NCBI GenBank assembly: GCA_023253295.1
Contig: JALRGZ010000296.1
Span: forward strand, 1-15,368
Source of the DNA: Flavobacterium sp.
GTDB lineage: Bacteria > Bacteroidota > Bacteroidia > Flavobacteriales > Flavobacteriaceae
Length of the DNA: 15,368 nt
Direction of reading: 5' to 3'
The notes beneath the pieces are model-generated. The model was not told the DNA's origin and ran no database searches. It saw nothing but the letters and a program-made list of their open reading frames with translations. The translations under genes were made by a program, and so were the position numbers. Of this stretch, positions 6,307 to 13,642 are shown piece by piece (within the stretch, counting starts at the first letter, position 1; the number at the start of each line of letters is the position of its first letter).

Positions 6307-6807
6307 ATGGATTCAACAGAACTTAAAAATCTACAAGCTCCTCTTAAAGAAAAATACAAATCCAATCCCAAATCGGCTTTAATCACTTTAAAAGCTCAGG
6401 GAAAAATTGGAGAAGGTATTTCATGCAAAGTCGAAACCGGAAAAAGCATTGTAGAAGCAGGTCTTCATCCAGCTACAGGAGGAACCGGACTTCAGGCCTG
6501 TTCAGGCGATTTACTTTTGGAATCCCTGGTAGCCTGTGCGGGTGTAACGCTCAATGCGGTAGCCACTGCTTTGGGAATTGAAATTCAAAATGGAACGGTA
6601 AAAGCCGAAGGCGATTTGGATTTCAGAGGTACTTTGGGAGTTGATAAAGAAGTTGCTGTGGGCTTTAAAAACATCCGCCTCAGTTTTAAATTTGACAGCC
6701 CGGCTTCTACCGAACAAATTGAAAGCCTAACCAAGTTAACAGAAAGATATTGTGTGGTTTATCAAACGCTTCGCAATGGAGTAGCTATTGAAACCAAATA
6801 TAATTAA
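6307..6807 (+). CDS. OsmC/Ohr-family protein (peroxiredoxin-like)
   Basis: The 166-residue product carries the two family cysteines: Cys77 in LLLESLVACAGVTL (69-82), on the central helix, and Cys149 in ERYCVVYQTL (146-155). In OsmC and Ohr these two form the thiol pair that reduces organic hydroperoxides in the cytoplasm. Two further cysteines, Cys40 and Cys65, are not part of the standard pair. The TGGTGLQACSGD segment precedes the active helix, where the family usually has 'GP.PsEl'. The gene has its own -7 box (6235) and is followed after 114 bases by a Crp/Fnr-type regulator on the same strand. Substrate specificity cannot be assigned, since many OsmC-like proteins have no proven peroxidase activity. 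Confidence 0.85.
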   Translation: MDSTELKNLQAPLKEKYKSNPKSALITLKAQGKIGEGISCKVETGKSIVEAGLHPATGGTGLQACSGDLLLESLVACAGVTLNAVATALGIEIQNGTVKAEGDLDFRGTLGVDKEVAVGFKNIRLSFKFDSPASTEQIESLTKLTERYCVVYQTLRNGVAIETKYN

Positions 6808-6871
6808 CAAAAATTCCTTTATAAAAGATTTTTTTATCAAAAAATAAAATAAGATAAATCGTAAAATTTTA

Positions 6872-6879
6872 TAGCTTTA
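6872..6879 (+). promoter_or_regulatory. -7-like box for the Crp/Fnr-type gene
   Basis: TAGCTTTA matches TAnnTTTG at all but the last base, 42 bases upstream of the TTG start at 6922. No clear -33 box is seen. The preceding 6808-6871 is A/T-rich with a weak ATAAAA/TTTTTAT hairpin that could end the OsmC transcript. Confidence 0.35.
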
Positions 6880-6921
6880 CACCCAACTATCATTCGTTTT
6901 AACACAATAAATATTTCAAAA

Positions 6922-7518
6922 TTGGAAGCTGCCTTTACTGCCATTACGAATGCGCATAAAAAACTTTGCCCCTTATTGACAGAGGCTGAATTAGATTTTT
7001 TAAAAACCGGACTCACGATTTCGAAGTTCAAACCCAAACAATTTTATTTAGAAGCCAATACCGTTCAAAAAGCCATCGGATTTGTGTTCAGCGGTTTGGT
7101 GCGTTCCTATTATGTAGATGAAAACGGCAACGAAAAAACCGTCAATTTTATTTCAGAAAATAAATATGCTACGCATTACACTTCTTTTGTAAAACAGGCT
7201 CCCAGCAAATATCATTTTCAATGTATCGAACCAACAATTATGGTGAATCTTCCTTACGAACACATTCAGGAAGGCTATAATAGCTTTCCAAATGTAGAAC
7301 GCTACGGCCGATTGATTGCCGAGGCAATTTTGCACATGCAACAAAAAAGAATTGAAAGTTTTTTATTTGATAATGCTGAAACAAGATACCTCAATTTCAT
7401 CAAAGAAAATCCTGAATTATTTAACAGAATCTCAATTTCTGATTTATCTTCTTATCTGGGAATTGAAAGACAATCACTCACAAGAATAAGAAAGAAATTG
7501 GTTCAAACTACATTTTGA
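6922..7518 (+). CDS. Crp/Fnr-family transcriptional regulator
   Basis: The product has 198 residues: an N-terminal cNMP-binding-type beta-roll (about 20-115) and a C-terminal helix-turn-helix (about 168-193) with ISDLSSYLGIERQSLTRIRKKL. This is the usual Bacteroidetes form of Crp/Fnr proteins, in which ETRYLNFIKENPEL links the dimer helix to the HTH. The phosphate-binding residues of true cAMP receptors are not recognisable in the beta-roll, and no N-terminal cysteine cluster for an Fnr-type Fe-S centre is seen, so the signal is unknown. The start is TTG at 6922: the frame is open only back to 6865 and contains no ATG or GTG. The stop codon lies in a hairpin (7515-7532). It could regulate the adjacent OsmC gene. 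Confidence 0.85.
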   Translation: MEAAFTAITNAHKKLCPLLTEAELDFLKTGLTISKFKPKQFYLEANTVQKAIGFVFSGLVRSYYVDENGNEKTVNFISENKYATHYTSFVKQAPSKYHFQCIEPTIMVNLPYEHIQEGYNSFPNVERYGRLIAEAILHMQQKRIESFLFDNAETRYLNFIKENPELFNRISISDLSSYLGIERQSLTRIRKKLVQTTF

Positions 7519-7532
7519 CACTTTTGTGTCAA
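7515..7532 (+). terminator. Hairpin at the end of the Crp/Fnr-type gene
   Basis: TTGACAC (7515-7521) and GTGTCAA (7526-7532) form a perfect 7-bp stem with a TTTT loop, and the TGA stop (7516-7518) is part of the stem. No T-tract follows, so this is at best a weak terminator or a 3'-end stabiliser. Confidence 0.4.
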
Positions 7533-7559
7533 CAAGAGCGTTAACTTAGTTTTTATTTT

Positions 7560-7576
7560 GCATAATTATCTTATGC
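7560..7576 (+). promoter_or_regulatory. Inverted repeat upstream of the alpha/beta hydrolase gene
   Basis: GCATAA (7560-7565) and TTATGC (7571-7576) are perfect inverted arms across TTATC, ending 10 bases before the ATG at 7587. TATTTTG just upstream resembles a -7 box with one base missing from the spacer. An operator or a short leader hairpin is possible. Confidence 0.35.
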
Positions 7577-7586
7577 CAAATACCAC

Positions 7587-8384
7587 ATGAAAATTGTTTG
7601 TAAATATATATTCACCTCAATGGGTAAAATAGCCGTTTACATTAAAAAAAACAAATCAAATGAAACCCCAATCATCTTTCTTCATGGGGTTTATTTCGAT
7701 CATCATTTATGGAAACAATATGTAAATGCTATAAATGACCGAACTGTTATTTCCATAGACATGCCATTACATGGACACAGCAGAGAGAATATTAAATACG
7801 GTTGGGATTTAGAAGATTGCGCTCAAATGTTAGTCGAAATATTAAACAACTTACAAATTGATAAAGTTATTGCCGTAGGGCATTCCTGGGGAAGTATGTC
7901 TATCTTAAGAGCTGCAAGCAAATTTCCTGATAGATTTGTCTGCATCGGACTTTGTAATATGCCTTTTAACGAAACTTCCCGAAAACAAAAAGCAATTCAG
8001 TACTTACAACATTCAATGCTGATGTTTAGAAGTTTTTATACCAAACAGGCAGCTAAATCTTTATATGCTAAAAAATCTTTAAGAGAAAATCCTAATCTAT
8101 TCATTCATTTGAAAAGGCCAATGGGTATTTTGTCTAATAGTCAAATTAGAGAAATTGACCAAACAGTTATTCTCAACCCAAATGATTCTTCTGATTTAAT
8201 TCAGTCTCTAAAAGTAAAAGCATTGGCCATTAATGGAAAAGAAGATTTTGTTACTACTTCTATTTACCTTGAAACGATTATTGTTAATGGCGGACATGTG
8301 AGTCCATTAGAAAATCCTCAGGAAGTTACCAATCTGATTAAAAATCTTATCAAATACGACAGTATGGAAACGTTATTGGTCTAA
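7587..8384 (+). CDS. Alpha/beta-hydrolase fold protein
   Basis: The 265-residue product has the complete set of fold markers: the oxyanion-hole motif FLHG (31-34), the nucleophile elbow GHSWG with Ser100 (98-102), a probable acid Asp220 in NGKEDFV, and His237 in NGGHVSPLE. The region 130-200 would form the lid. Only 16 residues separate the acid from the histidine, fewer than the usual two dozen or more, so a strand-helix element seems to be missing before the final strand. No signal peptide is clear, so a cytoplasmic site is likely. The substrate is unknown; esterase, haloperoxidase-like and acyl-thioesterase roles all fit. It lies alone between the Crp/Fnr-type and S41 genes. Confidence 0.82.
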   Translation: MKIVCKYIFTSMGKIAVYIKKNKSNETPIIFLHGVYFDHHLWKQYVNAINDRTVISIDMPLHGHSRENIKYGWDLEDCAQMLVEILNNLQIDKVIAVGHSWGSMSILRAASKFPDRFVCIGLCNMPFNETSRKQKAIQYLQHSMLMFRSFYTKQAAKSLYAKKSLRENPNLFIHLKRPMGILSNSQIREIDQTVILNPNDSSDLIQSLKVKALAINGKEDFVTTSIYLETIIVNGGHVSPLENPQEVTNLIKNLIKYDSMETLLV

Positions 8385-8412
8385 TTGTATTTTAAAATTT
8401 ATTGTATTTTCG
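8385..8412 (+). promoter_or_regulatory. Candidate promoter for the S41 lipoprotein gene
   Basis: TTG (8385-8387) and TATTTTCG (8405-8412) are 17 bases apart and could act as -33 and -7 boxes, with one mismatch to TAnnTTTG. ATTGTATTTT occurs twice, at 8384-8393 and 8401-8410. The ATG follows 36 bases later. Confidence 0.35.
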
Positions 8413-8448
8413 TTTAAAAAAGCAATAATATTATAAAATTTTAGGCTA

Positions 8449-10026
8449 ATGATTTCAAGGCTATTTTTAGAAAAAAGAATAACATTATTGCTTTTACTAT
8501 TTGTTTTGGTACAATGCAGCTCAATCAAAAAAGAGAATGCGCATTTACAAAAATTAATCCCTGCCAGTCAACTTCAGAAAGACGTTGATTTCACTCATAA
8601 AAAACTTCAAAAACTACATCCAAAACTGGATTATTACATTAGCAAAGAAAAACTAAATTATCAATTTGACAGTTTAAAAAAAAACCTCACTGAACCATTA
8701 ACTCCTCTTGAATTCTATAAAAAAATAAGCCCTGTAGTTGCTGCAATAAAACAAGGACACAGTTATCTATTGCCTCCACAAAAAGAATACTCTAAGAAAG
8801 AAACCAAAGCAATTACTAAAAAAGGAATCGGTCCGTTTTCTCAGTTTGATTTTAGTTATTACAACGACAAATTGTATGTCATCAAAAATAAATCCTATGA
8901 CAAAAGTATCAGCGCAGGAACTGAAGTACTTTCCATAAACGGTATAAAACCGCAAGAACTTGTTAATGAATACAGTCGGTTTTACAGTTCGGATGGTTTT
9001 AATAACACCTTTAAAAAAGAAATGGCTTCCAAACGTTTTGTTTCCTTTTTTACTATTGAAAATGGTATCAAAGACAGTTTGAACTATGTTTTTAAAAATA
9101 ATGACAGCATTAGAACCATCACTATTAAAAGATTCAAACTGGACAGCTTAGAAGAGAAAACAAAAAAAACAGCCTCAAAAAAACTCCTAATTGACAAAGA
9201 GAAACGTAGCGCTTTAAAAAAGAAAAAACGGATCAATGGTTACGACAAATCCTCTAATACTTTTATCCGGGAATTAAACTTTATATCCAAAGACAGTAGT
9301 GTTGCCTTACTTAAAATAAAAGCTTTTAGAGGAGGTCGCTTTCGCAAATTTTACGCACAATCTTTCGCTGAAATTCAAAAAAGAAACATCCAAACCCTTA
9401 TTATCGACTTAAGAAACAACGGGGGTGGACGTCTGAACGAAATTGTCCATCTCTACTCCTACCTTGCCGATTCAACATTTGTTTTTCTTCAAAAATCAGA
9501 AGTAGTTTCCAGAGCAAGTTTATTAGAAGGCGCTTATTTTAACAAAGGAAATATAGCATTTAAAATTGGTAAAGCACTTTTTGCTCCCTTTGTCTATGGC
9601 TATTTATTACTTACTGTTCACAAAGATAAAGACGGAAAAAATTATTTTGCAACCGAAACAAAACCCAAACCAATTAGCCCAAAAGCATTTGGCGGAAAAT
9701 TATATGTTTTAATTAATGGAGCGAGTTTTTCGGCATCAAGCATTATTTCTTCCAATTTAAAAGGTTCAAAAAGAGCCACCTTTGTAGGTGAAGAAACAGG
9801 TGGTGATTACAATGGAACTGTTGCCGGATTTATGCCTGTTATTGAATTACCACATTCTAAATTAAATATCCGAATTGGAATTATGAATTTTGCTCCTTTT
9901 TATCAAACGCCAATTCACGGTCATGGTATTTACCCTGATGTAACAATTACACCTGGTCTTGAAGATCAAATTGAAAATAGAGATGCGGAACTAAACTGGA
10001 TTTTAGAACATATAGATACCAAATAA
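8449..10026 (+). CDS. Lipoprotein S41-family serine peptidase
   Basis: This 525-residue protein starts with a hydrophobic leader and a lipobox-like LVQC ending at Cys23, so it is probably a membrane-anchored lipoprotein in the periplasm or outer membrane. The N-terminal helical domain (40-110) includes AAIKQGHSYLLPP, where S41 proteins of this type have a 'D.H' or 'GH' motif. Residues 125-230 look PDZ-like, with SAGTEVLSINGI at 155-166. A lysine-rich insertion follows (235-262). The peptidase domain contains LIIDLRNNGGG (317-327) and the probable nucleophile Ser428 in ASFSASS (425-431), then GEETGG (447-452). It lacks the acidic residue usual after SA in SAAE motifs. The gene ends at the terminator at 10025-10060. 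The substrate is unknown, and it is not closely similar to the smaller S41 protein at 1087-2124. Confidence 0.85.
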   Translation: MISRLFLEKRITLLLLLFVLVQCSSIKKENAHLQKLIPASQLQKDVDFTHKKLQKLHPKLDYYISKEKLNYQFDSLKKNLTEPLTPLEFYKKISPVVAAIKQGHSYLLPPQKEYSKKETKAITKKGIGPFSQFDFSYYNDKLYVIKNKSYDKSISAGTEVLSINGIKPQELVNEYSRFYSSDGFNNTFKKEMASKRFVSFFTIENGIKDSLNYVFKNNDSIRTITIKRFKLDSLEEKTKKTASKKLLIDKEKRSALKKKKRINGYDKSSNTFIRELNFISKDSSVALLKIKAFRGGRFRKFYAQSFAEIQKRNIQTLIIDLRNNGGGRLNEIVHLYSYLADSTFVFLQKSEVVSRASLLEGAYFNKGNIAFKIGKALFAPFVYGYLLLTVHKDKDGKNYFATETKPKPISPKAFGGKLYVLINGASFSASSIISSNLKGSKRATFVGEETGGDYNGTVAGFMPVIELPHSKLNIRIGIMNFAPFYQTPIHGHGIYPDVTITPGLEDQIENRDAELNWILEHIDTK

Positions 10027-10060
10027 AAAACACTAAAATATTAAACTTTAGTGTTTTTTT
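10025..10060. terminator. Bidirectional terminator between convergent operons
   Basis: AAAAAACACTAAA (10025-10037) and TTTAGTGTTTTTT (10047-10059) form a perfect 13-bp stem with a T-run on the 3' side of either strand. It ends the S41 transcript on the plus strand and the five-gene redox operon on the minus strand. The stop codons of both genes lie in the stem: TAA 10024-10026 on plus and the stop at 10050-10048 on minus. The final KKVKKH codons of the pentaheme cytochrome begin at the distal side of the stem. Confidence 0.85.
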
Positions 10061-10764
10061 ACTTTTTTAAGCCATTCTGACTGCGTCAAACCAATGTATT
10101 TTTTATCATTTCCATAAGGATCTTTTCCTCCTTTCAAATAGGTCTGTATCACCGTCATAGGAATCGTATCTTTTAATCTTGTAGCCACTTTATAGGTATG
10201 ATTACCGTGAAAATCATGACATTGAATACAAGTAAACCATTGTTCTTTAGCAATTAATTTTTCATGAGAAATATCAATAGGATCATCTTCAACCTTTAAA
10301 TCTTTATGGCAGTTCATGCAATAATTCATACTGATTGCTTCTACAGTTACCCGTTCTCCTTTGTGTTCTGTATGACAACTAATACAAGTGGTTGCGTCGA
10401 TATGTTTTATGGCTTCTGCAAATTTAGGTTCCGAAAAACGATAAGTTGGATGTCTATCATTCGGTCTGTCATGGCAGGCTAAACAGCTATTAGCATCGAC
10501 ATCTTTCGTTCCAAAATCAACTCCTTTTTTTCTTAATCCTATCATATGCTCAAAATTGGATTGAAGTTGTTGTGATAAATTCCCTTTTGCATCAATATGA
10601 CAGGCCATACAAGAAACCTCGGCATGACCAGAATTCATTGGTCCCAGAGAAATATATTCATCTGAAGAATCCAGCGTAAGAAAAAAAAACAGAAAAATCC
10701 CTAAAGCAGTACCAATGACACCTCCTATAAATTGTCTTTTTCTTAAAGGGCTAACTTTCAACAT
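10048..10764 (-). CDS. Membrane-anchored pentaheme cytochrome c
   Basis: The 238-residue product has one N-terminal membrane helix (about 12-30) that is not obviously cleaved, followed by a periplasmic domain with five CxxCH heme-attachment sites: CMACH (52-56), CLACH (94-98), CISCH (127-131), CMNCH (149-153) and CIQCH (179-183). Extra histidines, such as His47, His105, His134 and His186, could serve as distal ligands. The arrangement resembles cytochrome c3/c7-like or NapC/NrfH-associated multiheme proteins but matches none closely by eye. It is the last gene of the redox operon, 12 bases after the reductase gene, and would accept electrons from the membrane cytochrome or the DUF3365 lipoprotein on the periplasmic side. 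The terminal acceptor is unknown. Confidence 0.85.
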   Translation of the reverse strand: MLKVSPLRKRQFIGGVIGTALGIFLFFFLTLDSSDEYISLGPMNSGHAEVSCMACHIDAKGNLSQQLQSNFEHMIGLRKKGVDFGTKDVDANSCLACHDRPNDRHPTYRFSEPKFAEAIKHIDATTCISCHTEHKGERVTVEAISMNYCMNCHKDLKVEDDPIDISHEKLIAKEQWFTCIQCHDFHGNHTYKVATRLKDTIPMTVIQTYLKGGKDPYGNDKKYIGLTQSEWLKKVKKH

Positions 10765-10776
10765 AAAATAATTTGT

Positions 10777-11805
10777 TTATATTTCTATTGTTACTTTTTC
10801 ACTTTTAGGATAACTGATACAGCTAAGTATTTTTCCACTATCTACTTCTGATTGAGGTAAAAAATGCCCTTCTGTCATTTCTATATCTCCGGATGTACAA
10901 GTGCCTTTACACGTTGAGCACATTCCTGATCTACAGGAGTAAGGCAAAGCAATATTATTGGCCATAGCTACACTAAGAATGGATTTATTTCCAGGCACTT
11001 TTAACTGGTATGTTTGACCTTTAAAAACTAATTTTACATCACTAATCAAGTCTTTACCGTAAATTTTAACGGCTGGGCTTTTAAAAATTTCGACTATAAT
11101 ATCACTTCTTTTTACATTGTTTAAGACTAATATTTCTTTGGTTTTTTCCATAAAACCAAATGGCCCGCAAATCATATAAACATTATCTTCAAAAGAAAGA
11201 TTATGCTTTTTAAACAACTTTATATACAATTCGTTGCTGGCTAATCCGGGATGATAATTATCTTTTGCCTCAATATTTTCGGCTAAAATATGTTCTACAT
11301 TAAAAGTTTCCGGATATGCTTGTGACAATTCCCTAATTTCATCATGAAAGATGATAGCCTCTTTATTTTGATTAGCATAAATCAATAAAACTATTGACTT
11401 AGGCTCATTAGTCAACACCGATTTAATAATGGAAAGAACAGGAGTGATACCGCTACCTCCAGCAAAAAGGACGTATTGTTTTTGTTTCTTTTTATCTGGC
11501 TCCACAAAAAAACTTCCGTTGGGTTTTTCAATTTCAAATTGGTCACCCACCTTTACTTCATTACATAAATATTTAGAAACCAATCCGTTTTCAACTTCTT
11601 TTACTGTTATTTTTAAATCTTTATCAGTAAAAGGATTGCTGCTAAAAGAATACAAACGTTTCTCTATAGTTCCGTTTACAGGGACATATATGGTTAGAAA
11701 TTGTCCTGGTTTATATTTTAATTTATTGAAAAAATTACCATTTTTAAAATAAATACTTACTGCTTCTTTCGTCTCTCTTTTTATATCCTTTACTACTAAC
11801 TTCAT
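10777..11805 (-). CDS. FAD/NAD(P)-binding oxidoreductase with C-terminal 2Fe-2S ferredoxin domain
   Basis: The 342-residue protein has three domains. The FAD-binding barrel (1-105) shows the RLYSFSS motif (50-56). The NAD(P)-binding domain (110-235) shows GGSGITP (116-122) and CGPFGFM (213-219). A plant-type ferredoxin domain (250-342) holds cysteines 291, 296, 299 and 329 in the C-x4-C-x2-C-x29-C pattern. This is the architecture of PaaE/HmpX-type ferredoxin-NADP reductase-like enzymes. It would take hydride from NAD(P)H and deliver single electrons in the cytoplasm. In this operon the likely partners are the small di-heme membrane protein upstream, as in the two halves of an NADPH oxidase, or the globin, as in flavohemoglobin. 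It follows the membrane-protein gene by 53 bases. Confidence 0.88.
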   Translation of the reverse strand: MKLVVKDIKRETKEAVSIYFKNGNFFNKLKYKPGQFLTIYVPVNGTIEKRLYSFSSNPFTDKDLKITVKEVENGLVSKYLCNEVKVGDQFEIEKPNGSFFVEPDKKKQKQYVLFAGGSGITPVLSIIKSVLTNEPKSIVLLIYANQNKEAIIFHDEIRELSQAYPETFNVEHILAENIEAKDNYHPGLASNELYIKLFKKHNLSFEDNVYMICGPFGFMEKTKEILVLNNVKRSDIIVEIFKSPAVKIYGKDLISDVKLVFKGQTYQLKVPGNKSILSVAMANNIALPYSCRSGMCSTCKGTCTSGDIEMTEGHFLPQSEVDSGKILSCISYPKSEKVTIEI

Positions 11806-11858
11806 TTAGTTTTGTTTAATAAATTTTAAATAAATTGTGTTATAAAAATCACAACTCT

Positions 11859-12335
11859 TTACTTATAATAAAACACAACACCAATATGTAAAATCATCAA
11901 GACTGTTACTATGATAGAAAATGCAACATGTACAATCATCCAGCTTTTAAACAAAAACTCATTGGTAGACTTTATCACATCTAAATTGAAATACCCAATT
12001 AGGGTGTTGATAAGAAAAATATAGGCTAACAAGACGGTGTATCCATACCCAAATTCCATACTGTGGATGTAAAAAAGTAATGGACTTAATGCTCCAATCC
12101 ACTTATGAAGTTGGGTAATTTTTAAAGAATATTTCTTAAATTTTTGAATTACTCTACTAAAGGTTAGCAGCCATTGAAATAGTATAAATATTCCTAATGC
12201 AAAGCCTGACCACCTTTTAAACATTTCATCTTGTTGTAGGTCATACAACCATTTCCATTTTAAATCCAGTGCAAACTGAATAAAAAATAGAAATAGTAGT
12301 ACTAGACCAATAGTGGTTGACTTTTTGTTTCTCAC
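11859..12335 (-). CDS. Small ferric-reductase/NOX-like membrane protein, probable di-heme cytochrome b
   Basis: The 158-residue protein has five predicted membrane helices (about 9-23, 42-60, 77-93, 97-116, 132-155) and little else. Helices 3 and 5 each carry a histidine pair with identical spacing: His77-x13-His91 and His136-x13-His150. Two such pairs on helices 3 and 5 are the heme-binding pattern of NADPH oxidases and ferric reductases, where two b hemes are stacked across the membrane. The dehydrogenase half, normally fused at the C-terminus after a sixth helix, is absent here, but the next gene encodes an FAD/NAD(P) reductase. The protein could therefore be the transmembrane half of a split enzyme. 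A cytochrome b561-type assignment is the main alternative. Confidence 0.7.
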   Translation of the reverse strand: MRNKKSTTIGLVLLFLFFIQFALDLKWKWLYDLQQDEMFKRWSGFALGIFILFQWLLTFSRVIQKFKKYSLKITQLHKWIGALSPLLFYIHSMEFGYGYTVLLAYIFLINTLIGYFNLDVIKSTNEFLFKSWMIVHVAFSIIVTVLMILHIGVVFYYK

Positions 12336-12374
12336 TTTTGAATTTTAGTTTTTTTCGATATTAATAAGGGGGAT

Positions 12375-13202
12375 TTATTTTGCAACAACCAATTTCTTCA
12401 TGGTATTGTATGCTGTAAGTTTCTTTACACTGTCCAAGAACACCTCTGGAGTAGGTAAATATTTTCCTTGAGAAGGCCACTTAGTTCCAATTTCCGGTTT
12501 TTCGCTTTCTTTAAACGTTGCCACCTCGGCTAAATATTCTTTATAAGTTTCTAATGTTCCTTTTGAATAAGCATTTAGCACTTGAATAGCGGCCTTATAG
12601 CTCAATGAATCTGCCGGATACTGCCAGGTAGTTGCTCCCATCACATCACCGAGTTTCCAGTCTTTTTTAGCTGTTTGTTTATGATTATTATGACAACTAA
12701 CACATGCCTCGGCACTAGCTAAATCAGCAAACATAGCTGTATGCAACTTTTGTTCATCGTCATAAAAAAATTGAGGTTTTTGATCTTTTTTAATTGACTC
12801 AAACAATTCGGACTGTTTGCCTTTAAACTTGTTGGCATTATTGATAGGAAAATCAGAACCTAAATACAATCCCAAAGGAACATCTCCTTTTTTGATACTG
12901 GTTGCAATTCCTCTCAAAAATAATGCTGGTAATGGTCCCGCTTCTACTTCATTTTTTCTCCAATCTTCGTCAAACTTCATTCCTTGTTTTTTTCCTTCCC
13001 CAACAATCGCTTTGGTATACAATTTTCTGGTAATATCGTTTTCTTTGGCAACCATTTCTAAAACTTCATCAACAGAGAAAACATTTTCTTCAAGAGATGC
13101 GATTTCTTTTTCTTCGGCTACTCCTCCGCAAGCATTAGTAAATACAACTAGTAAACCAAATGCAACAATTTTTAAAGTGGTATTTTGGATATTTTTTTTC
13201 AT
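12375..13202 (-). CDS. DUF3365 (Tll0287-like) monoheme c-type lipoprotein
   Basis: The 275-residue product starts with a lipoprotein signal (lipobox TNAC, Cys25), so it should be anchored on the outer face of a membrane. The DUF3365 domain spans about residues 50-195. It includes one heme-attachment site, CVSCH (167-171), followed by NNH and the family hallmark DWKLGDVMGA (181-190). Tll0287-like domains are heme proteins, some proposed as redox sensors. The C-terminal extension (200-275) is lysine-rich and has no recognised domain. Located second in the operon, 26 bases after the globin gene, it could be the first periplasmic acceptor for the membrane cytochrome, or a sensor for a gas or redox state. 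This assignment rests on motif reading, not a search. Confidence 0.78.
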   Translation of the reverse strand: MKKNIQNTTLKIVAFGLLVVFTNACGGVAEEKEIASLEENVFSVDEVLEMVAKENDITRKLYTKAIVGEGKKQGMKFDEDWRKNEVEAGPLPALFLRGIATSIKKGDVPLGLYLGSDFPINNANKFKGKQSELFESIKKDQKPQFFYDDEQKLHTAMFADLASAEACVSCHNNHKQTAKKDWKLGDVMGATTWQYPADSLSYKAAIQVLNAYSKGTLETYKEYLAEVATFKESEKPEIGTKWPSQGKYLPTPEVFLDSVKKLTAYNTMKKLVVAK

Positions 13203-13228
13203 AGTCAGTAAAATTTAAATGAATTCAA

Positions 13229-13642
13229 TTAATAAGAAGCATCAATCATTACAGTCGCCATTGTACCATAAACGCTAGCCCAGGCTTCTTTTACTTCTGG
13301 AGTAAAATCATCTCCTAGTCCAACAGCAAGAGTATCTAAAAGAGCTGCTCCTACAGTATTATAATGAGTAGGCTCTACTTTATACTCTACATGGCGTTTA
13401 CCTAAATTTTGTAATACAGGAACTAACATTTCTAAATTGCTTAATCCTGCCACAGCACTTGATAACATCATCATTAATTTATTTCCTTGCTCTGCCATTG
13501 CCTCATCACTTGAAGGAAAAAGTAGTTTCAACGCCGGGTCCAATTCAAATAATTTAGTGTAAAAAATTTTAGCCGCCGTCGGTGCAATTGGTTTTACTTT
13601 CTCGAAAGATTCTTGTACTAAAGTGATTGTTTGTTGTTCCAT
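13229..13642 (-). CDS. Single-domain globin of the flavohemoglobin/Vitreoscilla type
   Basis: The 137-residue protein is a complete globin fold without a reductase domain. The proximal heme ligand is His84 in GKRHVEY (F8). Tyr28 in FYTKLFE fits the B10 tyrosine and Gln52 in EQGNKL the E7 distal residue, a pair typical of flavohemoglobins and Vitreoscilla hemoglobin that stabilise bound O2 for NO dioxygenation. It would act in the cytoplasm in O2 supply or NO detoxification. Such activity needs electrons, and an FAD reductase gene lies three genes downstream. It is the first gene of the operon, with a probable promoter at 13683-13699. The length is normal and nothing suggests truncation. Confidence 0.9.
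   Translation of the reverse strand: MEQQTITLVQESFEKVKPIAPTAAKIFYTKLFELDPALKLLFPSSDEAMAEQGNKLMMMLSSAVAGLSNLEMLVPVLQNLGKRHVEYKVEPTHYNTVGAALLDTLAVGLGDDFTPEVKEAWASVYGTMATVMIDASY

Noticed and set aside
8449..10026. Duplicate of the S41 gene at 1087
   Set aside because: The two share only family motifs and differ in length, anchoring and domain make-up.
11429..11752. Plus-strand frame of 107 codons
   Set aside because: It is the antisense of the FAD-binding domain of the reductase, whose motifs are unmistakable.
12817..13218. Plus-strand frame of 133 codons with hydrophobic C-terminus
   Set aside because: It is antisense to the DUF3365 lipoprotein; the hydrophobic end is the reverse of that protein's signal peptide.
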